Source: Kappaphycus alvarezii | Lineage: Eukaryota > Rhodophyta > Florideophyceae > Gigartinales > Solieriaceae | Direction of reading: 5' to 3' | Assembly: GCA_002205965.3 (NCBI GenBank) | Contig: NADL03000707.1 | Location: 108,894 to 172,893 of the forward strand | Length of the DNA: 64,000 nucleotides | Part shown: positions 20,846 to 33,639 of the stretch, in pieces | How the letters are laid out: every line of letters begins with the position of its first letter | Numbering within the stretch: position 1 is the first letter of the stretch | Program-made: the position numbers and the translations under genes | The notes under the pieces: generated by a model | Databases searched by the model: none | The model's input: the letters and a program-made list of their open reading frames with translations, nothing else | What the model was told of the DNA's origin: nothing

Positions 20846-21515
20846 TCAAATCCATTCTGTATCAAAATTCGAATCAAAAGATCTAGTATTGCGCCGTCTG
20901 CGGTAGAACATCTCTGCAAGACATTCTTTGCTCATCATTTTCCCTATCTCGTCCTCATGAAATAGCAAGCATTCGTTTCCAACATTGTCTTCCAGTTGTG
21001 GAAGATTTTCAGGTTCCAGATGCTTCTCTCCAGTTTGCCACAATGAATTAGACCTATCCTGCTATTGCAGGTCCTCTTTTTCAAGCTCCCGCTCAGGTGA
21101 AAGATGAACTTCGTCAAATTGTAGAGCTCGCTCAGTATCTTGCCATGAGTGTACAAAGTACCTCTCAAGACTCTTAGTGTGCTCGTGAACCTCCTCATTG
21201 TTAAGCTCCATATCCTTGAGTATGTCCTCCAAGCCCTTTTGAAAGTAAAGGAATTTCGTGCCCAGACTCACTTTGGATATTGAGAAGCAGCTGTTTGTAT
21301 CACTCATAGCAAAGTCCAGCCTTGGGGCGCATTTGATTACGTCACGGTCCTCTCCGTGGTCTTGCGGTAAAAGCTTCGGATCAGTGGCTACACAAGCTTG
21401 AGCGAGGCTTTCAAATTCGTCTTTCTCGATAGAAACTGGTTGAAGTGAATCAGAATTCTTCTGTAATTGCAAGTTCTCTTTTTCAAGCCCTCTCTCCGAT
21501 GTAAGATGAAATTAA
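20846..21515 (-). pseudogene. Family E repeat-protein copy E2, one nonsense codon, 5'-truncated
   Basis: It aligns without frameshift to residues about 120-340 of the 340-aa protein at 50145-51167. 21472-21065 gives KNSDSLQPVSIEKDEFESLA to PERELEKEDLQ, then a TAG at 21062-21064 replaces the Leu TTG of the intact copy, and the frame continues to the same C-terminus (RRRRNTRSFDSNFDTEWI, stop at 20846). Homology ends near 21515, inside repeat unit 1. It differs from the intact copy at many amino acids, so it is an older duplicate, not an assembly duplicate. The preserved frame suggests it was functional until recently. Confidence 0.75.
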
Positions 21516-21539
21516 TCAGGGAAGACGGTTTATTCGAGT

Positions 21540-22265
21540 GACGCGTAGGTTGCCTCTGGTTCAGCAGAAGGATGAGTAGAGTGCTAGTATATCGATACAA
21601 ATTTCTGTACAAGCAGTGGCTTGAACACCCTCAAGTAAATCCGACAAGAGGTAGCGAGCCTCACATCTCCTGTCACCAAAACTCAAACCGTCTATCAGAT
21701 CAACCTTTATTTTTCCAACAATACTAACGGTTTGCATCCAACACCTTCGAACTTGGGAGCTAGAATAGTTCATTCTAGATTTTTCTATTGTTGAAATCGC
21801 TTTTCTAACGCGTTTGCGGTGCTGAAACGCGTGACTACGGATGTCGCTGTGCTATCCGTGGCCATCTTTGGGCGGGTTGGCTCAGTTTCCATGCGAAACA
21901 GGCTGCGGCGACGGTGAAGTCCAACGCAGCCTGTCTCTTTGCTTTTTTCACCAGCTTTGTGACACAGACCGACTTGATTCTTTCTCCTTTTCAGACCCTT
22001 TATTACACAGAACTGCCCCCACTGCCTCGAGAAATAGCCGTCTACATCTTTTATCAGGAAAGCACCATATGTCACCCCCGCTTCTCTAACTTTACGGTAA
22101 TTCTCTACAAGAATATCAAGAACAAGGAAAGAGGAGTTACAGAATGTTCCCACAGATACAGTTAGCATACTAAGATTCTAAAGGCCTCTCGGCAGTCCTC
22201 TTTTGTAGTAAATTTGAAAATCCGATAAGCGTACAACCATTTCGGGGAAGAACGCCTGACTACTC
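21540..22265. other. No gene recognised
   Basis: Overlapping short ORFs on both strands (21785-22168 minus, 21841-22089 plus) shadow each other and show no known motif. Confidence 0.4.
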
Positions 22266-22269
22266 GTTT

Positions 22270-22610
22270 CAGCTTCCCCGGGTACGAAATGGAGTGAGGC
22301 GATCCAGGCAGATTCCTGCCGGACTCTGTGTGGAACAGATGAAATACTGAGGCATGGAGAAGTCTCCAATATATTCATGACTCTCAAGCTCGATTATTGG
22401 CGGCCATTCTACCAAAATCTGTCTTCCACCCTGTGGTACAGCGCAGGCCACGAGTTGGACATAGTCAGTGCCCAGACATCCAAGCTGTGGGATCTCCTGG
22501 CTGGACTGATTTCCTGGATGTCACCTTCGTTAACTCCCTTGCCCGATAGTACTCCTGAATTAGGAAATACAACCCCAAACTTCGCTGAACGCCATCCAAT
22601 GGCAGGTTAT
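22270..22610 (+). mobile_element. Non-LTR retroelement family A, fragment A7 (endonuclease region)
   Basis: The plus frame around 22410-22550 reads HPVVQRRPRVGHSQCPDIQA then SPGWTDFLDVTFVNSLA. This aligns with A3b HPVVEPRHGLHRTRPDIQAM and TYFFDVTFVNPLT, with the PD and D of the RLE core kept. A decayed finger lies just upstream (CRTLCGTDEILRHGE in a shifted frame). The fragment stops where gypsy sequence begins. Confidence 0.65.
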
Positions 22611-22649
22611 TATGTCAGAACCTTCCAAGGCAACGACTATTTTTTTCTC

Positions 22650-23700
22650 TCAAGATAAATAATATTTGAATTAGAAACAATACCGTTTGGGCTCATAAAC
22701 CAGCCATCAAAGTATCAAAAGATTATAGATTAGGTTCTCTGCGGGCGATCGTTCGCGATGGCTTATGTGAACGATGTCATAATATCCCCTAAGACGTTGA
22801 AGGAACATATGGATCACTTCATGCAGGTTTTCATGAGAATAAAAGAAGCCAAGTTGAAGCGGAAGGTAACCAAGTGCATGTTTGCTCAGTCAGGAGTGAA
22901 GTTGCAAAGTCATATTGTCAATTCAGGTAGGGGCGAATTTGGGGGTTTTTACTGATTAAAGATACAGAACGGCTATTTTCGGAAGACTAAGAGGGACAGC
23001 TCTGTATAGCTCAGGTAGAATGAAAGTAGAATGGAAGGAGATGAAATACATCTCGGAGGCTCCCTTACCGGAAAATGTGACCGAATTCGGGAGTTTTTGG
23101 GTTTGAAGGATACTACCAACGGTTCATAATAGATTTTGCCGATAGTCAGGTCGCGTTGCACAACGCAACGTTTGTTAAGAGAGCTTTCGAGTTTAATCCT
23201 GAAATTCGTAAAGCTTTTGAGTATTTGAAACAGAAACTGACCACACCTCCATTATTAGAATTTCGGGAGTTCGATTCACTGTTCTTAGTGTAAACCGAGG
23301 CTTTTTCCACAGCTCGTGGGACGGTTTTTTGAAAAAAAGAATAACGTCGTGAAATGAAACTCTTTTCAATTCGCCTCTAAATCGATGAAGGATCAAGAGC
23401 GCCGCTTCTCGACAAGCGAGTGGAATTTACTTACTTTAATGTTTGCTGTTGACAATTTTCGAGTGAACTTTCTGCCAAGTAAAACGTTCGGTGCCCGTAA
23501 TGCTCAAAAAGCCCTACAAAACGCGTTCGAGAGGAGGGATATACATAGACAGCTGGTCAGATGGATATAATTAATGTCGGATTACGACTTTGTGATTAAT
23601 TGTCTTCCGTGTCTCGAAAATGGGACAGAACATTTTCTCCCGCGAGGGAATACAGATAAGTTGGATCGTAAAAATGACAATAACTTAGCAGAAGGATATT
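22650..23700 (+). mobile_element. Ty3/gypsy pol relic (RT-RNase H)
   Basis: In order: ETIPFGLINQPSKYQKIID (RT, about 22680), YVNDVIISPKTLKEHMDHF (22764 on; the catalytic box is YVND, not YxDD, so one catalytic Asp is lost), KRKVTKCMFAQSGVKLQSHI, then after frameshifts the connection region FIIDFADSQVALHNATFVK and KAFEYLKQKLTTPPLLEF (23130-23270). RNase H is RRFSTSEWNLLTLMFAVDNF (23400 on) and YDFVINCLPCLENGTEHFLP (23580-23650). Stops and indels rule out function. No LTRs, gag, protease or integrase were found in range. Confidence 0.85.
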
Positions 23701-23769
23701 CTGAACCTCTTATAGCCTATTTTTCTTCGATACCGTTAGTAGATGGCTTTATACGGGAACCATGAATCC

Positions 23770-26700
23770 GATATCGGTCTGTGAGGTCTAAACCCATTCC
23801 ACTGACAGAGCTCTGTTGTCGAAGTCCTTACTGTGGGCATTCTCTACTATAACGGCTACGACTAAAAATTCTATGTTTTAATCGTCACTGTAACCAAGCT
23901 TTATCTTGGAAAAATCTGACTGTAACCATCAGCCGCGGTTACTGAAATGCCTTCCGCCCTCTACCATAAAAGATAACTATTCTATTTTATCAAATCTGCT
24001 TGCTGCACGACTACCAATCGAATAATCCTAAGGCGATAAACATCCTCAATCAGAGTAAAAATTATGACTTCTTCTACGAAGTTTACACTGATTCCTCGAG
24101 CCCTCGGATTTATAACAGCCCAGCATGAGCTTCAACTTAAAGTTCATCGATTGCGGTTCTCTCAGCTCCCTCTTCTGATGCCGTAAGTTTCTCTATTTTT
24201 GGTTTTTCTGAACATATTTAGCAATTTATGAACCAATAATATGACAGCTCAACATGAAATCTATTGATCAGTAGGAGCTGTCACCCATGCTTCCACCAGG
24301 ATCACAATGTTTTTCTCAAGAGTTTCTTTTATTTGGTACAATTCGTCCGGCATGCAGAGTATGTCACTAGAGCGTGGTAAATGATATTTTTTAATTGGAT
24401 ACATACTGATTTGAAATCATACTTCAACTATTCATATTGGTAAGGTACATTTTCATGTGGAGAATGGTTCTTCTCCGATCCTCTTCTTGTTTAAATTCAA
24501 TCTCCCATTGAATTTTAATTGGGAATATAAGGGCATGTTGGTGTCCACTTGACCATACAGAATCCAAGGTTTCTACATACTTTTTCCCCCAAAATAGCAA
24601 CTTTAAGTTATCAGCTACAGTTTGTTTCAAAATTTTAAGTACGTAAATTATTTAGTAGAGTGAAATTAGGAATTTAAATAATACCAAATGGTCAGTCAAG
24701 AATATATTATAGTAACTTTCCAACAGGCCATAGTATATCGGACTTCGCGAACCGATATTGAAATATCATACTTGTTTAGGTACGCGCAGTATTTTCAGCC
24801 CTATTGGTATTTTTGGATAGAAAGAAGATATACTCATTACACTTACATATTGATAATTATTTAATGAATGAAAGAATGTTGTTTTGTTTTGAGGGCGAAT
24901 TCGAATCAGTTTCGCAGGGTCGACACTTTGCAGGGCCCAGATGAACTATAAGAAGTTTCTAAGAGTTTTTAAGTGACTCTAGGTGCCTTTTATTAACTAA
25001 AGGGCTGACACGACGCTTTATGGTACTAAATTTCATTGGCGACAGGGAAAATTCCTTCTTTTTCGCAAGAAAACATTCGATGCTCTGAAAAAAGACATCA
25101 GACCTACAGTACATCTGTAGATTCCGACGACCAAAAGATGGAACTATATGCGCTCATGAGCAGCGACAAGCCAGGAAAAATTCTCCTCATCGGTCTAGTT
25201 ATTATACATGTCTGAACGACCCTTGTTAAAAACCCCCGGTGTGTACTGATCTCCATTCGAATGCATCCTTAAAGACAACACATTGAACCCTTGTTACTCT
25301 GCTTTGTCGATTCACTATTTTAGACGATAAAAGTTTTGCGTAATTTTCGGCGGTACACCACAAGAGCGCCTCTTCTTCATAAGCACTTACTCGCTTCAGG
25401 TGACATTGTCCAGAGACGTCTAACAAGAATAACGGGGGCCCGAAAGGGGGCTTCCATGTTGAACAGAGACAACTTAGTTGCGAGCTATATTCAGGATCCA
25501 GTTCACTAACGCATTATGAATAATTTTATGTAGCCGAAAGCTGTCCACTCTATACACTAAAGCAGTGCTGTCATTTACGTACCGATTGAAGACCTTTTCC
25601 CCATTAATGGACACTTAGGCTGGAAGGTTTCTCGAAAAATAAAATCCCCAGACTTATTTTGATGATTGAGATCCAGATTTAAATGACGGTTATTAGAAAT
25701 CAAAAATCAATGGATGTAAAAGCACCAGTAGAATGGATAATATCAGTTCATTCGATCCGAGGTTTGGGGAACACTGGGAGATCGCTTACTTAAACAGCCA
25801 AGCTAGATAATATGCAGTCACTTTTTAGGATGATCTCAACTTTGCTCCTAGTTTTCAAAAGTACGGCCATCCGTTTAAAGAAACTTTCGCTGCTCAGCAG
25901 CAAGAACTGTGTGAAAAAGGAAAAGTTTTGTAGAGGGCGAATGTTGTGTTTTGATTTCTCAAATCACCACCAGGGCAATATTGAGGAGAAAAAGTGGTAT
26001 CTTAGTTGTAATTAAGAGCTTATGAATGACTTGGCTCCTCCTTTAGATGAGAAATTTCACAAAGAATTCAATATTTCCAATGTGTTATAGAACGAAAAGA
26101 CTGCAAAATGTGGAGCGTGCGTAAAAATATGGGTAAAATACGTTGGGTATTTGAATCTGATACCTCTGTTCCTTTCTAGAAAGTGATATTAGAGCCAGCC
26201 TACGTCTGAAAGAGTTAAAGTTGTTCGTTAAAAATTATTCGCAAACCATCATCAATTTTTTTGAGATCGCAGCACCTACTCCCATGAGAATACCACGCAA
26301 GAAAACTTACAGGCGGTGAGTGCCTTAAGATTGTAAAAATTGAGAAAATTAAACTCATGTCCTTTTTTATTATCTCAATGCCACACTGCGAAGTGTATCG
26401 CTAACTGTGACTCACATATGTATATCAGTTGGAAACATCGAAATGTTGTTTTTTCCATTTATCGATGTCCAATTTTACTATTCTATTGGATATAAAACGG
26501 TTATTTAGTCCCTTAGTTGTATTTAATTACTCTACTGGCTACATTTATTGCACCTTTAATGTTAGAAAATAAATATATAACACAGTACATACCTGGAAAT
26601 GCTTTAATATTTTCCCTTGGAATTATAGCCAGAAATATGTTTCGCTACTCACCGATTTTTAGTGTTATAAATTCTTTGCTCTACAATGTAAATTTTTCTA

Positions 26701-29050
26701 GGGTTTATGGAAATTTAAACACAACCTCGGGCAATAAAACTATTTCGGTCCGTCGGCAATCACTTAATTTGGTTTCTTATGCAGTACTATTTCAAGTTTT
26801 CATTTAAAAAAACCCAATGGTTATTTATTCAAATCTTTTTAGCAAAAAGATAAAGTAAACTATACATTTATTTAGGAACATGTCCTCCATATAAGTATAG
26901 TAATAAATATTTTGCGCCCCTTGTATTTTATTGACGTCTATAAATTTTTTGAGTATTTATTGCCTAGAAAATGTACCTCTTGAGATAGCATATGGACTGC
27001 ACCAGCTAATGGTGTTTTTAGTGGGATTTTTTGAAGCAAAAGGTCTTAGAGGGAGTTTTTCGAGTGGTGGAAACTACTTATTCTTCGTATCTGGCTATAT
27101 TTGTAATGTCCCGTGACAGTAGGCCTCTGTACAGATTGTTTGTCTGTAACATTAAGGGTTAAATTACCAGCAAAATTCAAAGCTGGGGGAGGAAAATACA
27201 CTAATTTCATAGAGAAATACGGAGAATCCAATACTGTTGATTTGAAAGAGCGAGCAGTAGAGTTGTGAAAATTTTTCAAGGGCATCTCTTGCATCCTATA
27301 GCCTCGCTGTACTACAGAGAAATATCAGAGCGCTAATACAGGGCCAGTGAGCACTTTGAGGCTAGAAACATGGTGCGGATTATGTACGGAAGAGCCATGA
27401 GACTACAAAGTCTGCGGAATATAATAAATAATCTGATGAATTATCGAAAATTATCGGTGGGTCAGAGCAGAACACTGCGAAGAAATTCAAAGGCCAAGTG
27501 ATTGACAGAAAGAAATGAAGCCCTGAGAGATATTTTCCGTATCAATTTGAAGCAGAGCATGGGAAGGATTGTAGAACGCCATAGGAAAGATGGGAAACAT
27601 TAGTCGGAGTATTACTCTAAAGGAGAGAGGGTATAATGTCTCCCCTCTTCTCCCAATAGGTAGCAGTAAGAGCACGAAAAATCATTACCAGCATCAAAAA
27701 CAGAAAACACATCATGTGTGGCAGGTAATTACTCGATATATCCGTGTGAAACGTCACTAGTATGGCAGAGAACTAGAAAGTAGTTCTTCAATACCTACCA
27801 GAGCGGAAAATCATTTTCCGATTCTTTCTAATGTTTTCTGAATATTATATCGGATTTACACCCCTCTGTTTGCAAATTAATGTTATTTAGTAATATAATC
27901 AAGCAGATGAAAGGCAAAGAAACAGAAGTTACGCAAGAGTGACTTGCTTGCAATGATGCTTTTTTCTTTTTTGGGGAAACGAAACTGCGGTCTCTGATTA
28001 ATTGTCCCTTTTGTGGTGAGTCTGTATCATTGAATGCAGGAGTTCTAGTACACATAAAGGGCAATTCAGCGGAATATGTGCTGTCATGTGTATCTCTGCA
28101 CTACATTTTACGATTATAGGCCTGGATGTGGAGCATTAAGAATAAATATATGTGTGCGCCACTCATTTTAAACAATTGTACCCAAAAAGTCACTTTAATT
28201 ACATGCATTCTTGTTCAGGGAGATGAATAAATTTAATTTTTACGTTCTCTCAAAAAATAAATAAGCAAGGCATTTTATTAGTCCTTTTCCGGGTATCGCA
28301 GTCGAATAGAACTCCAAACGACAAACTTTAGAGGTGTGATTCACATCTAAAATGGTTCGTCATTTTTGGACTCAGTATCTAACAACTAGGTATCGTGGGG
28401 TTAGATCTTTTCTCTCCTTACGGAAAACATAACGACACAGGATCTAGTATAAAAAATAATGGAATTTTATATTGCAAAATGCTTAAGAATAATTTCGATC
28501 TGTATATATTTACGACAATGGCTAAGGTTGCTATAGTTATAGCTGCGAATTTTCGGATACAAATCTCTTTAAAATGGAAGTCTACTGGCTAAAACGGAGT
28601 TTTTGCATATATTATCCTTTTTTCAAACCCTTGGAAGTATTGAAGACATAATTTGTCAAAACGAGGAAAAAGAACTACTTTTTCGTGAGAAACGCTGATA
28701 TTCTCCTGCTTAAAACCAAAAATATCTTTGCGATGGATTCTAGTGCTCACAAATACCTTGGTTTATTCCCAAAGCCATTGACATTGTAGTAACCGTAGGG
28801 GAAAACTGCCCAAAAAGAGGGCTATTTAAATTTTTGAAAGTATAACTCGGTATTAATAACAGTGCGTACATTTTAGTTACAAGTTAAATGAAATTGTGAT
28901 TAACTTGTTTTTACTCCCGTCTGGTTGAAAATTCGTCATTTTCTGAGCAAATAGTCAGTCGTTGCGCAAGAATCGTAAGGGTATCTTTCTACTGGTGGAG
29001 TCTAGAAAGAAGTTTAATGCGTTCAGTATCTACTGGGGACTGCGCACGTC
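23770..29050. other. AT-rich interval without recognisable genes
   Basis: Over 5 kb of AT-rich sequence with only short ORFs (up to 96 codons at 26517-26807, hydrophobic and from a biased base composition). I saw no element ends, tandem arrays, tRNA-like cloverleaves or rRNA. It may be old intergenic DNA or decayed elements beyond recognition by eye. Confidence 0.6.
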
Positions 29051-29062
29051 CTAACTATACGG

Positions 29063-29800
29063 TTAAGATCTAACCGGGTGTGCTTCGTCGTCCATGCGCC
29101 TCGGGGCTCGCGACAGGATAGCTTCAGCGATGGATGACCAGAGGGTGCAACTCAGTCGCTGGTAGATACGGCGGCGGATAACGCCAACTGTTGAGTGACA
29201 CTTGGACGCGATCCGCGGAACTAACTCCTCGATAAATGCAATAGTTCCAGGGGAAGGGGCACGGCTCGGCGGGGACGGGTGCAGGTCCCGGAGCCGCTGA
29301 ATCGTCGCCGGGTCGTTGACGTCGGCGAGCGGGCCATTGTGGAGGGCGCGCATGGCCTTACCATATCGCGCATCGGCGCAAAGGGCCTCTGCACGACGGG
29401 CGCGCCCGATGTCGCCGGGGACTGCTGGGGCGTACAGCGTGTTTCCTTCCCACCATTCTAGCCGAGCCTGATGAGCTGCGAGAGCTTCGGCCCAGAGTGC
29501 TCCCCACTGCGAGCCCGTGTGCGCACGACGGAGGCGTTCTCGAAGGGAGATCCGTTGGCTCTTGGGGTCCCGCCATACGCGCTCTCCCCGAAGACAGCGA
29601 CGGAGGACAGCCGTGGGCAGCATGTGGAGGTGAAGGAATGCTCGTTGAGTGGCGTCTTCCCCACGAGCATTCGCCGCAGCTTTGACCAGCTTGATAAACA
29701 GGAGGATAAATTGGGTGAGGCAGGGAGCAGGGATATCTTGGAAGATATCCGTGTCGCGGTAGGGTGTTGAGAGGATTTCCAGGGGAAAAATAAATTTCAT
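29063..29800 (-). CDS. Family B derivative B2: open 245-aa ORF lacking RT and endonuclease
   Basis: Residues about 9-175 match the N-terminal domain of B1 ORF2 (TPYRDTDIFQDIPAPCLTQF against TPYREADIFQDIPFPCLKPF; ALCADARYGKAMRALHNGPL), then the frame passes directly, near 29255-29275, into the last 65 residues of ORF2 (FIEELVPRIASK to MDDEAHPVRS, stop at the same place as B1). About 2.25 kb of B1-equivalent sequence, holding all RT motifs, finger and RLE core, is absent, yet the frame stays open. Identity to B1 is roughly 60% by eye, so it is not a copy of B1. The 5' end is truncated near ORF2 codon 12, and the ATG at 29798-29800 comes from flanking sequence. Upstream DNA shows no ORF1. A non-autonomous derivative is the likeliest reading. 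Confidence 0.75.
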   Translation of the reverse strand: MKFIFPLEILSTPYRDTDIFQDIPAPCLTQFILLFIKLVKAAANARGEDATQRAFLHLHMLPTAVLRRCLRGERVWRDPKSQRISLRERLRRAHTGSQWGALWAEALAAHQARLEWWEGNTLYAPAVPGDIGRARRAEALCADARYGKAMRALHNGPLADVNDPATIQRLRDLHPSPPSRAPSPGTIAFIEELVPRIASKCHSTVGVIRRRIYQRLSCTLWSSIAEAILSRAPRRMDDEAHPVRS

Positions 29801-32800
29801 TCTGTACCTATAACCGCGACAAATGATTATGTTAGCAGTATCTGGTGAATGTTTAGTTTAAAAATAACTCTGAACAGATGCTTCATCAGTATGTTTTCGA
29901 GTAGGCTTTCGACGGCCATTAATAATTATCATGGAGATCGAAAAGAATGTACAAGACGTTTTAAATGCGACTATGCAGCCAATATGGATGTTAAAAATGG
30001 TTTTATCATCGACAAAATTTGGAGAAGAAAAGTGCACGTAGTTGGGATTACACAATTTGGTCACAAAAATAATTATCGTTATGTTTGATACATTCATGTA
30101 CGGCATGTGAAACTCTAACTGATCAAAAAAAGTGAATAACTTCTTAATCATCCAAAATTATGGGAAAATCTGATCTGACTGTTTGAATGTTGAAATCAAA
30201 TAAAAACAAAAAAACAAAATTTCCCATTGATAACATAAAATGTAACAAAAATCCGGAAAGTAAATTACTCTTTTAATATTCTTGCAAGAACTTTAGAAGA
30301 ACATTTCTGCACAGACCCATCTTAGTAAATAACAAGTAAACATTTCTAACACTCCAATATAATTTTGCCCTTGTACTGTCCTTCCGGGCAGAGACGAGGA
30401 ATGAAAAATATTTCATATGTATGTAAAAATTGCTTAAGGAGTCTCAGAGACCGCAACATTCTCATCCGTGATCAGGGGGTCTCCTTTTGCAGCAACTAAT
30501 TTATGAACTATTCAGGTATCGAAAATCCATTTTCGGGCGAGAAAGATCAAAACTGTTTAAACATCTTTGAGAGTTGTTTTCGAACAGAACCATGCCCATC
30601 AGAGGCGAGGAAATACTGGCTTGCTTTGTATAGAGAATTTTAATCAGGCCGTGGGTCTCTTTCTGTCAAATAGTTTCCAGTTATATCTCTGTAGTTGATT
30701 TTAGAAGCGGATTATTCATGATTTATGCAATAAAGTTCGCAGGCACTAGCCATATTTCAATTCCGTGTCAAAACAGAGCTTTATGTATTTACTAAGATAA
30801 CATTTAGTAAATATTTAAGTGAAACAAAGGTCAAAGTTTTAACAAGACGTGTAACTGACCCAAGATGTGTACGATGTTTATTTAATATTTGAAATCTAAA
30901 AATTAGTAGATCTAAAATAATATAACTCGACTTTATAATACATTTCTTGGAATGAGACTCGCATAAATTCAGAATCGAATCTAACGCCAATAGAATCTGA
31001 CCTATTGGACTGATTTGATCACCTGAAGCTGTGTAAAGATGCAATAACAACCTAGGGCTACTTATACTACAAGTCAAGGAATATGTGACGCTAATTTTCA
31101 AAGAAGCATTACAATACACTTACAAAGTGTAACTTGAAACCAGAAAAAAATTTTGAAGCATTTTACAGATAAAAAACATCCACGTTATATTTAAACTTTT
31201 CTAATTTGCCAAAAAGTATATATTTATAGTCTTTTGAATAATCTTGTTATTAGAGATGGAACTGTTCTCACGATGAATGTAGTAGTAGATTGGGACATTG
31301 CAAAAATAAATGTTTTTATTTTCTATAATACATATTATTCATAAAATCCGGATCACAACTAAACATTACTTTCAAAATTTAACGCCACTGCAGAAAATAA
31401 GGATGTAGAATGAAATTTTTTCTCATTTACCAAAAAATAAGTGACTTTTTAGACAAAACACAACTTCTTCACTTAAACATATCGTGGCAAGTATCCAATT
31501 TGTATGTTGTAGAATAAGAACATCTTGATATATGGTATTCTTTTTGATTTCTTTTTGGCACCACACGGTTTAACATCGGGCCCGTTGTGAGCATACATTG
31601 TCATCCGAGTTCGACTTAAAATGCTACTCAACTCTGTTTCTACTAATTGAGTGTGTTTGAATGCAAAATGAGTTGCATACGACGGCTATTTTGGTGCTTT
31701 CGAATGTAAAAATTTCTACTCTGAAACATCTAAGATCTATATGCATACCAGAAGTTATGCCGAAATGCAGCAGTTCTAGAATAAAACTTGTAATTTTTCA
31801 AACATCTAATTAAGGTAAGAGGCAGGTTTACACGTATAGATATTTCATGTATTTATTGGTCATTTTGTTGTTTGTGTATATACTTTAAGTATACTTCCGA
31901 TTGAATTTCATTACCTTAGTGCCCTAATTACTGCATTTATTGATGAAAATACCTATGAGGACTTTTGACTAGTACTGTACAAGGCACAAATTAATTATTA
32001 TTCAGAGATACATGAATCATCCTGCGCACTTAAATGGACAAAAAATATTAAAATAGGACTGCTTAAGATTTTTAAATCTTTTGCCTGCCAGCCTAAATTT
32101 TCATGTCATAATATGAAAGTTTGACAAAATATAATCAACAAGAAGATTTTCACACAGAATCACAGTCTTTTGAGAAAAATGCTAAGATATTCAGTAGATA
32201 TATGTGCTTTACTTGATAAAAAATTTGCGTGATATTCCTTGTAATAAATATCCAAGAACGTGGCAGTTATTAACGGTTAAATATTTTAACAATACGATAA
32301 TTTAATCTACATAAGATATCCTGTCGCACTCGGTAGCTATATAGCGAGTTTAGAGAATAAGAAAACTGCACAAATGAGTGTGTGTCGTGATTTTTTCCAT
32401 TGCATGTTCGTAGACAGAATGATGTTCTCGGAAAGTAATGTATACATTCATTTTGGAATAAATCCAGTCTTTTACTACTGGTGTACCTGCAGCTGGACTC
32501 AGAACATTAAAGAGAGATTCGTTTCTTGAAAGATACAAAAATCAGTACAAAGGTCGTTTTTGTCAATTTTATCGAACCTTGTCCAAGTGGAAAGTAAATA
32601 AATATTAAAATTTTCAGCTATAGATGCATTTCTCTCACTATTTCCTGGATTTAAAATTCAATCTATTTTCTTTTCAGAGATATTTTCAGAGCGATACGTA
32701 TCCTCAAAACTCATAATAAAAGTAATTTGGAATATATAGTTCAGATATTTATGCTTTTACCTTCAATAAAGCCTTTTATGCTACTCCTTCTGCATTGAGT

Positions 32801-33300
32801 CTGCTATTAGAATTTTAAGGGGTATTTCAGCAGTTTAAATTTTTTTTGATGTAATTTTTTACTTTTCAGAATACTTGAGGCGAATATTTCTAAAAATTAA
32901 GGAGTTTCAAGAGCTTAAAATATCAATGCAAGACTCAGGTTTTCTGATCAAATTTCCTCCTCTTCGGTTCTTAAAATTCTGAAAACGTGAATATTTAATC
33001 CCTCTGAAATGAAACTATTGCATTCTGAAAAACGCAGCGGATTCTGGAAACCTTGCTTGTAGTTGGGGAAGAATGTAGCATTTGTTTGCTGTCTAGACAT
33101 TGAACTGTATTTTATGCTTCAATAATTATAATTATAATAAAAAATGAATTTCGCTACAAGTGCTATAATTTGGGATACAAATACATGGTTTGGCTCCCAA
33201 ACCACCATATTTCCAAAATGTTATAAATCTAGCGGTGATTTAGACAATTGTACTATGGGTGTAATTTCTACTTCTGAACGAATTTGGATATTAATTCTTC
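29801..33300. other. AT-rich interval without recognisable genes
   Basis: Short overlapping ORFs only (29849-30088 plus against 29858-30151 minus; 30781-31119 minus). Nothing matches a family I know. Confidence 0.6.
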
Positions 33301-33340
33301 CTATCAGATATCATCGAGTGTTTTTATCCGCATTTCCGAT

Positions 33341-33637
33341 TCAGTGGCTATGACTGAATCAGACAGACCTATTTTCGTGATGGAGGATAGTTATGCTGCA
33401 CAAAAGTGATCCAACTCGGAAAATATTGCAGCAAATGTTGATATCAGGTATCATTTCGTGAGAGATGAAGTGAATCAGGAGGCTATAACCACTCAATACT
33501 GTTCATCAGCACAAATGTTAGCCGATCTAATGACGAAAATAGATGATTGGCGAATATTTCGTTACCAGTTGAAACATTCTGGAGTTAGTAGTGTGAACAC
33601 AGCGAGCTTTACTGTCAGAACTCATATAGATATTTAG
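33341..33637 (+). mobile_element. Ty1/copia RNase H relic
   Basis: One frame with a single TGA reads SVAMTESDRPIFVMEDSYAA, SENIAANVDIRYHFVRDEV, then CSSAQMLADLMTKIDDWRIF and a stop at 33635-33637. VDIRYHFVRD and ADLMTK are the hallmark end of copia RNase H (typical form HIDIRYHFVRE...ADILTK). Nothing upstream is convincingly RT, and no flanking LTR is evident. Confidence 0.8.
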
Positions 33638-33639
33638 TT

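Noticed and set aside
25226..25426. Minus ORF read as a gypsy RNase H start (VSAYEEEALLWCTAENY)
   Set aside because: The resemblance stops after about 15 residues, and no TDH or other RNase H motif follows.
28470..28592. Possible copia RT fragment (FTTMAKVAIVIAANFRIQIS)
   Set aside because: It resembles the TIR--LAIAAN--- stretch of copia RT, but lacks the following MDVKTAFL motif and has no neighbouring copia sequence.
23770..33300. tRNA, rRNA, CRISPR or tandem satellite in the AT-rich interval
   Set aside because: No cloverleaf-like arms with a T-loop, no regularly spaced direct repeats and no rRNA-like conserved words were seen.
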